Positions 1-8,616 of a DNA stretch of 35,165 nt are shown here, piece after piece. Position numbers and translations under genes: made by a program. Location: positions 1-35,165 of the forward strand of contig JAHHQY010000012.1 of assembly GCA_020026115.1 (NCBI GenBank), in the 5' to 3' direction. The stretch is from Actinobacillus sp. (GTDB lineage Bacteria > Pseudomonadota > Gammaproteobacteria > Enterobacterales > Pasteurellaceae). The first letter of the stretch is position 1, and each line of letters starts with the position of its first letter. Under the pieces are notes generated by a model, which searched no databases, was not told where the DNA came from, and saw only the letters and a list, made by a program, of their open reading frames with translations.

Positions 1-55
1 ACCTACGACCCACTGGTCCCAAACCAGTTGCGCTACCAAGCTGCGCTACTCGCCG
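1..55 (-). tRNA. tRNA-Pro (TGG), 3' part cut off by window edge
   Basis: The minus strand starts CGGCGAGTAGCGCAGCTTGG, the usual 5' half of tRNA-Pro, and has an anticodon arm with loop TTTGGGA, giving anticodon TGG. The T arm and the 3' end lie before position 1, so the gene is partial only because of the window. It is the last visible member of the Arg-His-Pro cluster, an order like E. coli argX-hisR-(leuT)-proM but without a leucine tRNA between His and Pro. Confidence 0.93.
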
Positions 56-78
56 TCTATTCTAAAATTTAATTTAGA

Positions 79-154
79 TGGGGTGGCTAATGGGACTTGA
101 ACCCACGACAACTGGAATCACAATCCAGGGCTCTACCAACTGAGCTATAGCCAC
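79..154 (-). tRNA. tRNA-His (GTG)
   Basis: Complete cloverleaf on the minus strand: acceptor GTGGCTA pairs with TAGCCAC, the D arm contains AGCTCAGTTGGTAGAGC, the anticodon loop is TTGTGAT (anticodon GTG) and the T arm contains GGTTCAAGTCC. CCA is encoded at 79-81. Position 155 supplies a templated G at -1, the usual histidine identity base. It is co-transcribed with the flanking tRNA genes. Confidence 0.95.
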
Positions 155-186
155 CATCGTGTTGCGTTGAATTTACGTCAAACTTC

Positions 187-263
<77 letters not shown>

Positions 264-296
264 TTTTCAAAGTGTACTGCGTCGCAACGAGGGCGT

Positions 297-325
297 ATAT
301 TAGTGATTTCGATCTCACTTGTCTA
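297..325 (-). promoter_or_regulatory. Promoter of the Arg-His-Pro tRNA cluster
   Basis: On the minus strand a -35 TAGACA (320-325) and a -10 TAATAT (297-302) are separated by exactly 17 bases. A GC-rich stretch (CGCCCTCG) follows the -10. Such GC-rich discriminators are typical of stringently controlled stable-RNA promoters; that this one is so controlled is inferred. The rest of 264-454 holds no gene that I can support. Confidence 0.7.
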
Positions 326-454
326 GTCTTTTTTTTCATTTTTTTTCATAAGCTGAATTTTTGCACGTAATGTTGCATTTTTAATTGTTTATTGTTTATT
401 TTTACGGCTTGCTTTTTAAATAAAACAAAATTTCTCGCTTTTTTGGTGCTTTTT

Positions 455-1783
455 TTAGAGCTGTTGGTAAATTTTTTGCGTGTAATTATCGGACATACTG
501 GCAATATAATCGCAAATAATTCGATTTTTTTGCGAATTTTCGGCGCGAGTGTATTTTTCTGCCCAAGTTTTTTCTAATAAATGAGTCGGATTACTGGCAA
601 AAATATCAAATAAATCCATTAACATTCGTTGTCCTTGATATTCAATGCGCTGTCTTTCTACATTATAAATGACATTCTGACGCACAAAATCTTTTAAAAT
701 CGTTAACACTTCCACCACTTCTTCTGGTAAATAAGCATTAAATCGCAATAATGGATTGCTAAATTCCGTTTTTTCACGCCAACGGATATGAATAATGAAA
801 TAATTCACTAGCGCACCAATAGCATCTTTTCGTAAATGATATTCATTGGAAAAAAGTTTTTCTGTTAAATTTTGGCTCTTCGCTCTTATCCATGAACAGT
901 GACAAGTTTGTAGTTGTGCGAGTGCTTGCTTCCAATCATTTAAACTTACCACTCCTAACACAATGGCATCTTCTAAATCATGCACGGCGTACGCGATGTC
1001 ATCGGCTAATTCCATAATGCTACAATCGAGAGATTTATGTTGTGTTTGTAAATAATCTTGCGCACTTTTGCGTTCGCATTGAAAACTCGTAAATAAGGTG
1101 CGATCTTGTGCTGAAAGCGGTTCTAAAACCCAATCAAACATCGGCTTATCATCTAAAAATAAACCTTTTGCCGGTCGCCAGTTATCCATATTAATGAAAG
1201 GTGAAACTTGCTGAGTTTGAGTGGCTAACTCTGTATATTGGGGGGATGCGGTTTCTAAAATACAAGGATATTTAATCACGCCCAATAAAGTACGGCGAGT
1301 TAAATTCATTCCCGCTTCTAAGGTGTAAGGCTCGAGGCGAGTTAAAATGCGAAACGTTTGGCCATTTCCTTCAAAACCACCGTTTTTATGCATTTTGTAA
1401 TTCAGCGCAACTTCACCGCCGTGTCCAAAAGGTGGATGACCTATGTCATGAGCAAAGCCTAAACTTTCAATTAACGCTTTTGTCGGTAAGAGACTTTGCA
1501 AATTTTCGGCGCGAAGTTTTAAATGAGCAGAAGTTTCAGGAAAATGCAGTTGTGAAACTAAACTGCTCGCAATTTGCGCCACTTCTAAAGAATGTGTTAA
1601 GCGGGTGCGATAAAAGTCGTTTGTGCCAATGGCATGAATTTGCGTCTTTCCTTGTAAACAACGAAAAGCGGCGCTATGCAAAATGCGCGCGCGGTCTCGT
1701 TGAAAGTTGGGGCGATTGTCATGCTCTCTTGGGCTTTCAAATAAAAAACGATCTTCCCAGTAAGAATCTAATGACATTTGCAT
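455..1783 (-). CDS. dGTPase-like HD-domain dNTP triphosphohydrolase
   Basis: The 442-residue protein belongs to the dGTP triphosphohydrolase-like branch of the HD superfamily, which hydrolyses dNTPs to nucleosides and triphosphate and so affects the dNTP pool. The metal-binding pattern is visible: His64 in RTRLTHSLEVAQ, the His112-Asp113 pair in GFAHDIGHPPFGHGGE, and a downstream Asp in ELADDIAYAVHDLEDAI. The start is preceded by AAGGAGG. A second ATG two codons later would also fit that ribosome binding site. The gene is transcribed alone and diverges from csdA. Two copies of the TCGGCGCGA motif (540, 1506) lie inside it. Dgt-like proteins differ in substrate preference and allosteric control, so the exact substrate is not claimed. 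Confidence 0.88.
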   Translation of the reverse strand: MQMSLDSYWEDRFLFESPREHDNRPNFQRDRARILHSAAFRCLQGKTQIHAIGTNDFYRTRLTHSLEVAQIASSLVSQLHFPETSAHLKLRAENLQSLLPTKALIESLGFAHDIGHPPFGHGGEVALNYKMHKNGGFEGNGQTFRILTRLEPYTLEAGMNLTRRTLLGVIKYPCILETASPQYTELATQTQQVSPFINMDNWRPAKGLFLDDKPMFDWVLEPLSAQDRTLFTSFQCERKSAQDYLQTQHKSLDCSIMELADDIAYAVHDLEDAIVLGVVSLNDWKQALAQLQTCHCSWIRAKSQNLTEKLFSNEYHLRKDAIGALVNYFIIHIRWREKTEFSNPLLRFNAYLPEEVVEVLTILKDFVRQNVIYNVERQRIEYQGQRMLMDLFDIFASNPTHLLEKTWAEKYTRAENSQKNRIICDYIASMSDNYTQKIYQQL

Positions 1784-1908
1784 TTTTCCTCCTTCTTCTT
1801 TATTTTACTTGGCTCGAATTTTTCCTTCGAGCTTTTGAAGTTTTTAAGACTTTTCGACAAAATTTCGCTAGAATTCAACCTATTTATTAACCAATACTTT
1901 GTTGTGAT

Positions 1909-3117
1909 ATGTCAAATTTAGCTTTCCCTTTACATGCCTTTCGCGCACATTTTCCTTTTTTACGTGCTCATCCTGAAGTTGCCTATTTAGATAGTGCTGC
2001 CACAACTTTAAAACCACAAATTTTAATTGATGCAACACGAGATTTTTACGCTTCCGCCGGTTCCGTACATCGTAGTCAATATGATGAATATAACACGATT
2101 AGTTATGAGTTTGCGCGCGAACAAATGTGTCGTTTATTGCATGCCGAAAATAAAGATTGCATTATTTGGACCAGTGGCGCAACAGAAAGTATTAACTTAG
2201 TGGCAAATGGTTTAACTCAGCGTTTATTTGCGGGCGATGAAATTGTCATCTCTTTTGCTGAACATCACGCAAATTTTGTTCCTTGGCAACAATTAGCAAA
2301 ACGTTGCGATGCAAAACTGCGTATTTTACCGGTCAATGAGAAAGGTGAAATTGAACCTGCTGTGTTAATCAATGCCTTAAATCATAAAACCAAAATTGTG
2401 GCGTTAAATTGGGTTTCTAATGTCACTGGGACAACTCAACCTTTAACGCGTTTAATTCCATTGATTCGCCAACATTCCAAAGCCTTAGTTTTAGTTGATG
2501 GTGCGCAGGCGATTAACCACCTTTCTGTAAATTTACAAACATTAGATTGTGACTTTTTTGCATTTTCTGCCCACAAAATGTATGGCCCAACAGGTTTAGG
2601 CGTTTTGGCGGGGAAAAAATCGGCTTTAGAATTACTCAGCCCTTTAATTTTTGGTGGAAAAATGGTGGAAAAAGTCAGTGAAATGGGAACAGATTTTGCG
2701 CCTTTACCCTATCGTTTAGAAGCGGGGACGCCAAATATTGCTGGCGTTTTAGGTTTTAGTGCCGTCTTAACTTGGTTAACCCAGTGGGATTTAGAAGCAG
2801 CGGAAAAACATACCTTGGCTTTAGCTGAAAAAACGCGTCAACGTTTAATGCGTTATGAAAATTGTGAGGTGTTCACTGCGCCAAATGCAAGTTGCACTTT
2901 AAGTTTTAGCTTTAAACATATCGCCAATTTCGATTTAGCCACTTTATTAACGGAACAAAATATTGCTTTACGCGCAGGACAACATTGCGCCCAACCTTAT
3001 TTACAACATTTAGGGCAAAACACAACTTTGCGCCTTTCTTTCGCCCCTTATAATCAGGAAAAAGATGTGGAACATTTTTTCCACGCTTTAGATAATGCTT
3101 TGGATTTATTATGTTAA
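1909..3117 (+). CDS. csdA: Cysteine desulfurase CsdA-type (aminotransferase class V)
   Basis: This PLP enzyme removes sulfur from cysteine and carries it as a persulfide for delivery to an acceptor. The PLP lysine is Lys223 in FFAFSAHKMYGPTGLGVL and the persulfide cysteine is Cys360 in RAGQHCAQPYL. At 402 residues it matches the SufS/CsdA (group II) family length. It overlaps by 7 bases with a SufE-like partner gene, which together with the sequence favours CsdA over SufS; no suf operon genes are present nearby. No clear Shine-Dalgarno precedes the ATG. A monothiol glutaredoxin gene follows, so the three genes form a small sulfur and iron-sulfur trafficking group. Confidence 0.9.
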   Translation: MSNLAFPLHAFRAHFPFLRAHPEVAYLDSAATTLKPQILIDATRDFYASAGSVHRSQYDEYNTISYEFAREQMCRLLHAENKDCIIWTSGATESINLVANGLTQRLFAGDEIVISFAEHHANFVPWQQLAKRCDAKLRILPVNEKGEIEPAVLINALNHKTKIVALNWVSNVTGTTQPLTRLIPLIRQHSKALVLVDGAQAINHLSVNLQTLDCDFFAFSAHKMYGPTGLGVLAGKKSALELLSPLIFGGKMVEKVSEMGTDFAPLPYRLEAGTPNIAGVLGFSAVLTWLTQWDLEAAEKHTLALAEKTRQRLMRYENCEVFTAPNASCTLSFSFKHIANFDLATLLTEQNIALRAGQHCAQPYLQHLGQNTTLRLSFAPYNQEKDVEHFFHALDNALDLLC

Positions 3118-3512
3118 AACAACAACTTCAACAAGCCTCAGACTGGCAAACGCGTTTTCGTTTATTGATTCAAGCCAGTAAAAATTTACCGCAACCCGAT
3201 GAAGAAAGCCTTTCGCAAATGCAGAAAATTTCTGGCTGTGAAGCGCAATTATATTGGTTAGGCGAAATTGAAGATGGACGCTTAAAAGCCAAAGCATATA
3301 GCGATGCACGCATTATGAATGGCATTTTATTTTTATTGTTAAGCGAAATTAATGGCATGGAAATGGCAGAATTACAAAAATTCCAGCTTTCTTCTTTCTT
3401 AGAAAAATACGGTTTAACTCAAAATTTAAGCCAAACTCGTCGCGTCGGCTTACAAGAAATTGAAAATCATTTACAGAATTTATCCCGCCTTGTGGTAAAC
3501 TCCACGGACTAA
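3111..3512 (+). CDS. csdE: SufE-like sulfur acceptor CsdE
   Basis: The 133-residue SufE-family protein accepts the persulfide from CsdA. The acceptor cysteine is Cys43 in QKISGCEAQLYWLG, and the C-terminal part contains the family's RRVGLQEIENHL region. Its start ATG lies within the last codons of csdA (7-base overlap), indicating translational coupling and a two-protein unit. It is slightly shorter than the E. coli protein, mostly at the N-terminus. Confidence 0.88.
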   Translation: MLKQQLQQASDWQTRFRLLIQASKNLPQPDEESLSQMQKISGCEAQLYWLGEIEDGRLKAKAYSDARIMNGILFLLLSEINGMEMAELQKFQLSSFLEKYGLTQNLSQTRRVGLQEIENHLQNLSRLVVNSTD

Positions 3513-3531
3513 AAATGAATCGGAGAATCTT

Positions 3532-3858
3532 ATGGATACGTTAGACAGAATTAAACATCAAATTGCGGGAAATCCCATTTTGATTTATATGAAAGGTAAC
3601 CCAAAGCAACCTGCCTGCGGTTTTTCGGCGCGAACAGTTGAAGCCTTGCTGGCTTGCAATGTGCCTTTTGGTTATGTCGATATTTTGCAACACAATGATA
3701 TTCGCCAAGAATTACCAAAGTTTGCAAACTGGCCTACTTTCCCACAATTATGGGTGGAAGGTGAACTCATGGGCGGATGCGATATTGTGCTAGAAATGTT
3801 CCGCGCAGGAGAATTGCAAACATTATTAAATGATGTTGCAGAGCGCCATAAAAAATAA
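3532..3858 (+). CDS. grxD: Monothiol glutaredoxin Grx4
   Basis: This 108-residue single-domain protein has the monothiol CGFS active site at Cys29-Ser32, preceded by MKGNPKQPA, and the WPTFPQLWVEGELMGGCDI glutathione-binding region. Family members bind a [2Fe-2S] cluster with glutathione and pass it to target proteins. It lies 19 bases after csdE and is probably cotranscribed. A copy of the repeated TCGGCGCGA motif (3625-3633) encodes the Ser-Ala-Arg that forms the end of the CGFS site, so the repeat overlaps catalytic codons. The shared inverted-motif terminator follows. Confidence 0.92.
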   Translation: MDTLDRIKHQIAGNPILIYMKGNPKQPACGFSARTVEALLACNVPFGYVDILQHNDIRQELPKFANWPTFPQLWVEGELMGGCDIVLEMFRAGELQTLLNDVAERHKK

Positions 3859-3867
3859 TGGCCTTAA

Positions 3868-3905
3868 CTCGCGCCGAAAAACGGACGTCATTTTTTCGGC
3901 GCGAA
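3868..3905. terminator. Convergent terminator made of an inverted pair of TCGCGCCGA motifs
   Basis: CTCGCGCCGAAAAA pairs with TTTTTTCGGCGCGA across a 9-base loop, with A and T runs on both sides, so it can act in both directions. It lies between the converging genes grxD and tyrR. Both arms are copies of the repeated 9-mer (3869-3877, 3896-3904). Confidence 0.8.
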
Positions 3906-3924
3906 ATGTTTTTCTTTTTATTTT

Positions 3925-4875
3925 CTAATTTTCTTTTTTGATGCCGTATTGTTTTAATTTATTCGCAACGGCTGTATGTGAAATGCCTAAACGTTGAGCC
4001 AATTTGCGCGTTGTAGGATATTTTTGATAAAAATGGCGTAAAATTTGCGCTTCAAACGCATTCATCATTTCTTCCAATGTTTGTTGTTCAAACTGCTCTA
4101 AATGAATTGTGTCGCAATTTTCTTGCGGTAAAGCTAAATCAGCAAAATTCAACTGGCCTTTTTCCGCTAAAGTACAAGCACGAAATAAGCTGTTATACAA
4201 TTCTCGTGCGTTTCCTGGCCAAGAATAAGTTTTTAATTGCGCTAAAAAATCCTCGCTTACTTTTATCTTTTTTTCGCCTAAAATTTGACTAATTTGCGCT
4301 AAAAAATGTTGGGCTAACGGCGCGATATCTGCAAGGCGTTCACGCAAAGGTTGTAAGTGTAAAGTTAAGACATTTAAACGATGATATAAATCTTCGCGCA
4401 TTTTTCCTGCTTTAACGGCATCTTTTAAGGGAATTTGTGCCGTGCAAATCACTCGCACATCGGCATAATGAGCTTGATCTTCCCCTACGCGCCGAAAAGT
4501 ACCATCGGTTAAAAAACGCAATAATTTAGCCTGCAAACTTAAAGGCAATTCAGTTACGCCATCTAATAATACGGTACCGCCATTGGCATATTCAAAAAAA
4601 CCTAAGGTTGCATGGCTATTTTCCGTTTCCCCGCGACCAAACATTTCACTTTCAGCCTCTTCTTTGGGTAAGCCTGCGCAATTCACGGCGATAAATTTTT
4701 CTTGCGCACGTAAGCTGGCTAAAACACAAGCCTGAGCAAGTAAATCTTTTCCTGTGCCTGTTTCACCTTCAATCAATAATGGGGCATCTAATTGGGCAAA
4801 TTTTTCGGCTGTGTGCAACACTTTTTGCATACTTTGACTATGCGCTACAATGGAAGCAAAAGGGGCTGAAGTCAT
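3925..4875 (-). CDS. tyrR: TyrR-type transcriptional regulator, short form
   Basis: The 316-residue protein is an AAA+ domain followed by a Fis-type helix-turn-helix. Walker A is GETGTGKD (37-44), Walker B is in GGTVLLDGVTEL, and the C-terminal helix-turn-helix is TRKLAQRLGISHTAVANKL. The GAFTGA loop used by sigma-54 activators is absent, as in TyrR. The N-terminal ACT and PAS domains of E. coli TyrR are missing, as known for Haemophilus TyrR. It controls aromatic amino-acid genes as a tyrosine- or phenylalanine-responsive regulator. A perfect TyrR box overlaps its own promoter, which supports the assignment and implies autoregulation. It diverges from sapA. Confidence 0.9.
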   Translation of the reverse strand: MTSAPFASIVAHSQSMQKVLHTAEKFAQLDAPLLIEGETGTGKDLLAQACVLASLRAQEKFIAVNCAGLPKEEAESEMFGRGETENSHATLGFFEYANGGTVLLDGVTELPLSLQAKLLRFLTDGTFRRVGEDQAHYADVRVICTAQIPLKDAVKAGKMREDLYHRLNVLTLHLQPLRERLADIAPLAQHFLAQISQILGEKKIKVSEDFLAQLKTYSWPGNARELYNSLFRACTLAEKGQLNFADLALPQENCDTIHLEQFEQQTLEEMMNAFEAQILRHFYQKYPTTRKLAQRLGISHTAVANKLKQYGIKKEN

Positions 4876-4913
4876 GGCGATAACTTTCCTTATGGCAGGT
4901 TAAAATGCCACTT

Positions 4914-4953
4914 ATTGTATTAAGTTGTTTCCTTTTGTAAATAAAAATTTACA
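4914..4953 (-). promoter_or_regulatory. tyrR promoter with a perfect TyrR box over its -35
   Basis: The sequence TGTAAA-N6-TTTACA at 4936-4953 is an exact match to the TyrR box consensus. On the minus strand its right half TTTACA (4936-4941) also serves as a -35 hexamer, 16 bases from a -10 TACAAT (4914-4919). Binding there would block RNA polymerase on tyrR. The box lies about 100 bases before sapA, so an effect on the sap operon is possible but not shown. Confidence 0.72.
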
Positions 4954-5055
4954 TTCATTTTAAATTTGTTGCTTTTCCCATCAGCTTTTCCCTAAACATA
5001 GCCAAGCGCACAAAATTCCCTTAAAATCGCCCATCATTTAAGGAATTGATGACTT

Positions 5056-6771
5056 ATGAAAAAAATATTGAATTATGGCTGTCGGGCGCTTTTGCCGATG
5101 TTCTGCCTTTTTTTAGCGAACTCGCCACTTATGGCCGCCCCACGCATTCCAGCAGAAGTTCTTGATAACGGTTTGGTTTATTGCACAAGCAATACGGGAT
5201 TTTCTTTTAATCCTCAAACCGCCGACGCTGGCACAAGTATGAATATTGTGACCGAGCAAATTTATAATAAGCTGTTTGAAATTAATAATAATAGTGAAAA
5301 AGTGACGCCTGTTTTAGCGACGGGATATCTTTTTTCTCGCGATGGTAAAACTTTAATTATTTATTTACGCCATGGTGTGCAGTTTCATCATACCGCGTGG
5401 TTTACGCCAACGCGTGATTTAACCGCTGACGATGTGGTTTTTTCTCTTAATCGTATGTTAGGGCGCACGCCAGATTTCCCGACCTTAGATAAAAATGACC
5501 GTACCAATTATGCTAGCGTGCAAAATAAAATTTATCATGAGCAAGCAAAAAAAGTGCGTTTCCCGTATTTTGAAAGTATTAAATTACAAGACAAAATTAA
5601 ATCGGTGGAAGCCTTAGGAAAATATGCGGTAAAAATTCATTTATTTAAGCGTGACTCTTCGATTCTTTCTCATTTGGCGAGCCAATATGCCATTATTTTT
5701 TCGCAAGAATACGCTTTGCAATTAAATGCCGACGATAATTTATCTGAATTAGATGTGTTGCCCGTAGGAACTGGGCCTTATCAAGTGAAAAGCTATTTTC
5801 GTAATCAATATGTTCGCCTAGAACGTAATACTCATTATTGGGAAAAAAAAGCGAAAATTGAAAATATTGTTATCGATTTATCGAATAATCATTCTGGCCG
5901 TTTATTAAAATTTTTAAATAATGAATGCCAAATTGCAGCTGCGCCAGAGTTAAGTCAACTTAAAATTTTAGAAAAAAATCAACATAATAAAAATTATTAC
6001 CAAAAAGCCACCGAAGGCATGAACTTAGCCTATTTGGCTTTTAATTTTCATCGTGAAGCCATGCAAGATCCCAAAATTCGGCGCGCAATTTCACAAGCGA
6101 TAAATCGCCAACGCCTTGTTGAGCGTTTATATTACGGCAATGCTACGGTCGCAAACCGCATTATTCCTAGTGTTTCATGGGCAAGCGACGAATCCTCGCC
6201 TGATTTTGCTTATGGTTACAATCCAGAAGAAGCGAAAAAAGTTCTCGCGCCGAAAAATCTCAAACTTAATTTATGGGTGCTAAATGAGGACCGTATTTAT
6301 AACCCTTCGCCGGTGGAAAGTTCGGAATTGATTCAATACGATTTAATGCAAGCGGGGGTTAAGGTGAATGTGCGTTTTATTACGCGCCCTTATTTAAACC
6401 AACGTTTAGAAGAAGATAATGCTGATTATGATTTAATTTTAACCGGTTGGCTTACTGGCAATTTAGACCCCGATACCTTTATGCGCCCGATTTTAAGTTG
6501 CAATACACAAAATGAAGCGACAAATTTATCCCATTGGTGTTTTTCTTCTTTTAATCACGCTTTAACCCAAGCATTATTGGCAAAATCAACGAATGCGCGT
6601 GCTTATTTTTATAATCAAGCGCAAGCTATTGCTTTAAGTAAAGTGCCGATTATTCCCATTGCCAATGTGAAACGAATTTTAGTGGTCAACAGTCGAGTTA
6701 AAGGTTTGAATTTAACGCCTTTTGGCAATATCCATTTTTCAAGTTTATATTTAAAAGCGGAGGATAAATAA
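5056..6771 (+). CDS. sapA: Periplasmic solute-binding protein SapA
   Basis: The protein is a 571-residue family 5 extracellular solute-binding protein of the dipeptide/oligopeptide type. An N-terminal signal peptide ends near PLMAAPRIP, and family landmarks include LRHGVQFHHTAWFTPTRDLTADDVVFSLNR and DLILTGWLTGNLDPD (in two segments). It begins the sapABCDF operon. In Haemophilus, SapA has been linked to binding of antimicrobial peptides and haem, and the operon to resistance and import. AAGGA precedes the ATG. A weak promoter may lie at about 4970-5000. The stop overlaps the sapB start by one base. Confidence 0.9.
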   Translation: MKKILNYGCRALLPMFCLFLANSPLMAAPRIPAEVLDNGLVYCTSNTGFSFNPQTADAGTSMNIVTEQIYNKLFEINNNSEKVTPVLATGYLFSRDGKTLIIYLRHGVQFHHTAWFTPTRDLTADDVVFSLNRMLGRTPDFPTLDKNDRTNYASVQNKIYHEQAKKVRFPYFESIKLQDKIKSVEALGKYAVKIHLFKRDSSILSHLASQYAIIFSQEYALQLNADDNLSELDVLPVGTGPYQVKSYFRNQYVRLERNTHYWEKKAKIENIVIDLSNNHSGRLLKFLNNECQIAAAPELSQLKILEKNQHNKNYYQKATEGMNLAYLAFNFHREAMQDPKIRRAISQAINRQRLVERLYYGNATVANRIIPSVSWASDESSPDFAYGYNPEEAKKVLAPKNLKLNLWVLNEDRIYNPSPVESSELIQYDLMQAGVKVNVRFITRPYLNQRLEEDNADYDLILTGWLTGNLDPDTFMRPILSCNTQNEATNLSHWCFSSFNHALTQALLAKSTNARAYFYNQAQAIALSKVPIIPIANVKRILVVNSRVKGLNLTPFGNIHFSSLYLKAEDK

Positions 6772-7736
6772 TGCTATCTGCCTTTTTGCGTCGCACACTT
6801 TTGGCTTTAATGACTTTATTTATGCTTTCCTTAATCAGCTATGCGATTTTATTAAAAGACCCATTAAATGCCGAATTAGCCATTCCACATATTTATTCCG
6901 GCTATTTTGTGTATATACAAAATTTACTGCACGGGAATTTAGGCATTAGTTATCAAGGGGGCGAATCTTTAACGCGTACAATTTTTGCTGTTTTACCGCC
7001 TACCTTGGAACTTTGTTTTACCGCAATGTTACTGGCTATGATATTTGGGATTCCTTTGGGCTTTTTAGGTGCAATTCCAGATAAACCTTGGCTGAGCCAT
7101 TTTGTGCGCGCAACCTATTTAGTTGGCTTATCCATTCCTATTTTTTGGCTTGCGCCTATTGTGCTTTATTTTTCTGCGATTCAAGGTTGGGAAATTTCTG
7201 CCATTGGACAATATAATTTGCTTTACGACATTCCGACTATTTCCGGTTTTCCGCTTATTGATATGTGGTTTGTTGATGTGCCTTATCGTTTGAAAATTAT
7301 TCAAAATGTTTTACAACATTTAGCTCTTGTGACTTTGGTACTCACCATTTTACCTATGATGGAAATTGTACGTTTTATTCAACAACGTACTTTATATTTA
7401 CGCACACAAAATTACATTAAAGTTGCGCTTTCTCGTGAAGCGACAAAATTTCAAGTGCTTTATAAATTTGTGCTACGCAATAGCTTACCGCAGTTAGTGT
7501 CACAATTTCCGCGTCTTTTTATTTTGCTTATTACGCAATGTATGTTGATTGAAGGCACCTTTGGTTGGCCGGGAATTGGTAACTGGTTAATTAATGCCGT
7601 ACGCAGTCAAGATTACAACAGTATTTCAGCGGGCGTTATGGTCATTGGTTTGTGTATTTTATGTGTGAATATTTTAATGCAATCTTTAATGTTCTTACTT
7701 GATCCATTCAATAAAAAGGGCTGGTATGTTAAATAA
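6771..7736 (+). CDS. sapB: ABC transporter permease SapB
   Basis: This 321-residue inner-membrane permease of the DppB/OppB type has about six hydrophobic segments. The EAA loop needed for ATPase contact is seen at NYIKVALSREATKFQVLYKFVLRNSLPQL. Its ATG overlaps the sapA stop (TAATG) and its end overlaps the sapC start, so translation is coupled. It pairs with SapC to form the channel of the Sap transporter. Confidence 0.9.
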   Translation: MLSAFLRRTLLALMTLFMLSLISYAILLKDPLNAELAIPHIYSGYFVYIQNLLHGNLGISYQGGESLTRTIFAVLPPTLELCFTAMLLAMIFGIPLGFLGAIPDKPWLSHFVRATYLVGLSIPIFWLAPIVLYFSAIQGWEISAIGQYNLLYDIPTISGFPLIDMWFVDVPYRLKIIQNVLQHLALVTLVLTILPMMEIVRFIQQRTLYLRTQNYIKVALSREATKFQVLYKFVLRNSLPQLVSQFPRLFILLITQCMLIEGTFGWPGIGNWLINAVRSQDYNSISAGVMVIGLCILCVNILMQSLMFLLDPFNKKGWYVK

Positions 7737-8613
7737 TTCTGTTGACTCTTTTCGTCACAACAAACATTTACGTCAACTTTGGTTAACTTTTTATCAAGAT
7801 AAAGTTGCTTTGTATTGTTTTTATGTTTTTGTAGGGCTGATTTTTATTTCGCTCTTTGCCCATTCCCTTGCGCCTTATTCGGCTAATCAGCAATTTATCG
7901 GGCAGGCTTTATTGCCCCCTTCTTGGATTGAACATGGTGAAATCGCCCATTTTTTCGGCACGGATAATATTGGCCGTGACACCTTAAGCCGTCTTTTAAT
8001 TGGCACGCGTTACACGTTTGGCGCCGCATTGATTATCGTTACCTGCACGGCGCTTTTAGGTGGGTTCTTTGGTGTTTTAGCGGGACTTTCTCATGGCGTA
8101 CGTTCGCGTTTATTAGGGCATTTTTTCGATAGTTTTATTTCTATCCCAACCTTATTAACGGCCATTATTATTGCAAGTTTAATGGAATCGAGTTTAATCA
8201 ATGCAATGTTAGCCATTACTTTAGCTTTACTTCCTTATTTTATTCACGAAATTTCATCGGTGGTACGCCAAGAACTTAACAGCAATTATGTGATGATGTT
8301 GCGTTTAGACGGGGCTACCCATTGGCAACAATTAAAAGCCTGCTTCGTGCCGAATGTTTTAGTTCGTTATATTCGTGAAATTGGTAAAGTTTTTGTGGTC
8401 GCTTTAGTTGATAGTGCCGCCTTAAGTTTTATTTCTTTAGGCGCACAACCGCCAACGCCAGAATGGGGACTGATGATTAAAGATTCTGTTGATTTAATCT
8501 TTCTTGCCCCTTGGCTTGTTATTTTACCTGGCTTAGCCTTGTTATTTACGGTGATGATTTGGTTGTTATTTAGTAACGGCCTTTGTCGCGCGATTGAAAA
8601 TTATTATGAGTAA
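7726..8613 (+). CDS. sapC: ABC transporter permease SapC
   Basis: The 295-residue permease is of the DppC/OppC type. After an N-terminal membrane helix it has HFFGTDNIGRDTLSRLLIGTRYT, the motif before the transmembrane core, and an EAA-like loop NYVMMLRLDGATHWQQLKACFVPN. I place the start at 7726 rather than at 7699: it gives an 11-base overlap with sapB, is preceded by a purine-rich AAAAAGGG, and avoids a leader peptide without family resemblance. The TGA-free junction with sapD is only 3 bases. Confidence 0.88.
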   Translation: MLNNSVDSFRHNKHLRQLWLTFYQDKVALYCFYVFVGLIFISLFAHSLAPYSANQQFIGQALLPPSWIEHGEIAHFFGTDNIGRDTLSRLLIGTRYTFGAALIIVTCTALLGGFFGVLAGLSHGVRSRLLGHFFDSFISIPTLLTAIIIASLMESSLINAMLAITLALLPYFIHEISSVVRQELNSNYVMMLRLDGATHWQQLKACFVPNVLVRYIREIGKVFVVALVDSAALSFISLGAQPPTPEWGLMIKDSVDLIFLAPWLVILPGLALLFTVMIWLLFSNGLCRAIENYYE

Positions 8614-8616
8614 CCC

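Noticed and set aside
392..577. Open frame on the plus strand before and into dgt
   Set aside because: It is hydrophobic low-complexity translation of a T-rich region, overlaps the end of dgt on the other strand, and has no ribosome binding site.
1432..1890. 152-codon plus-strand frame opposite dgt
   Set aside because: It is antisense to the conserved HD-domain gene; the translation has no family features.
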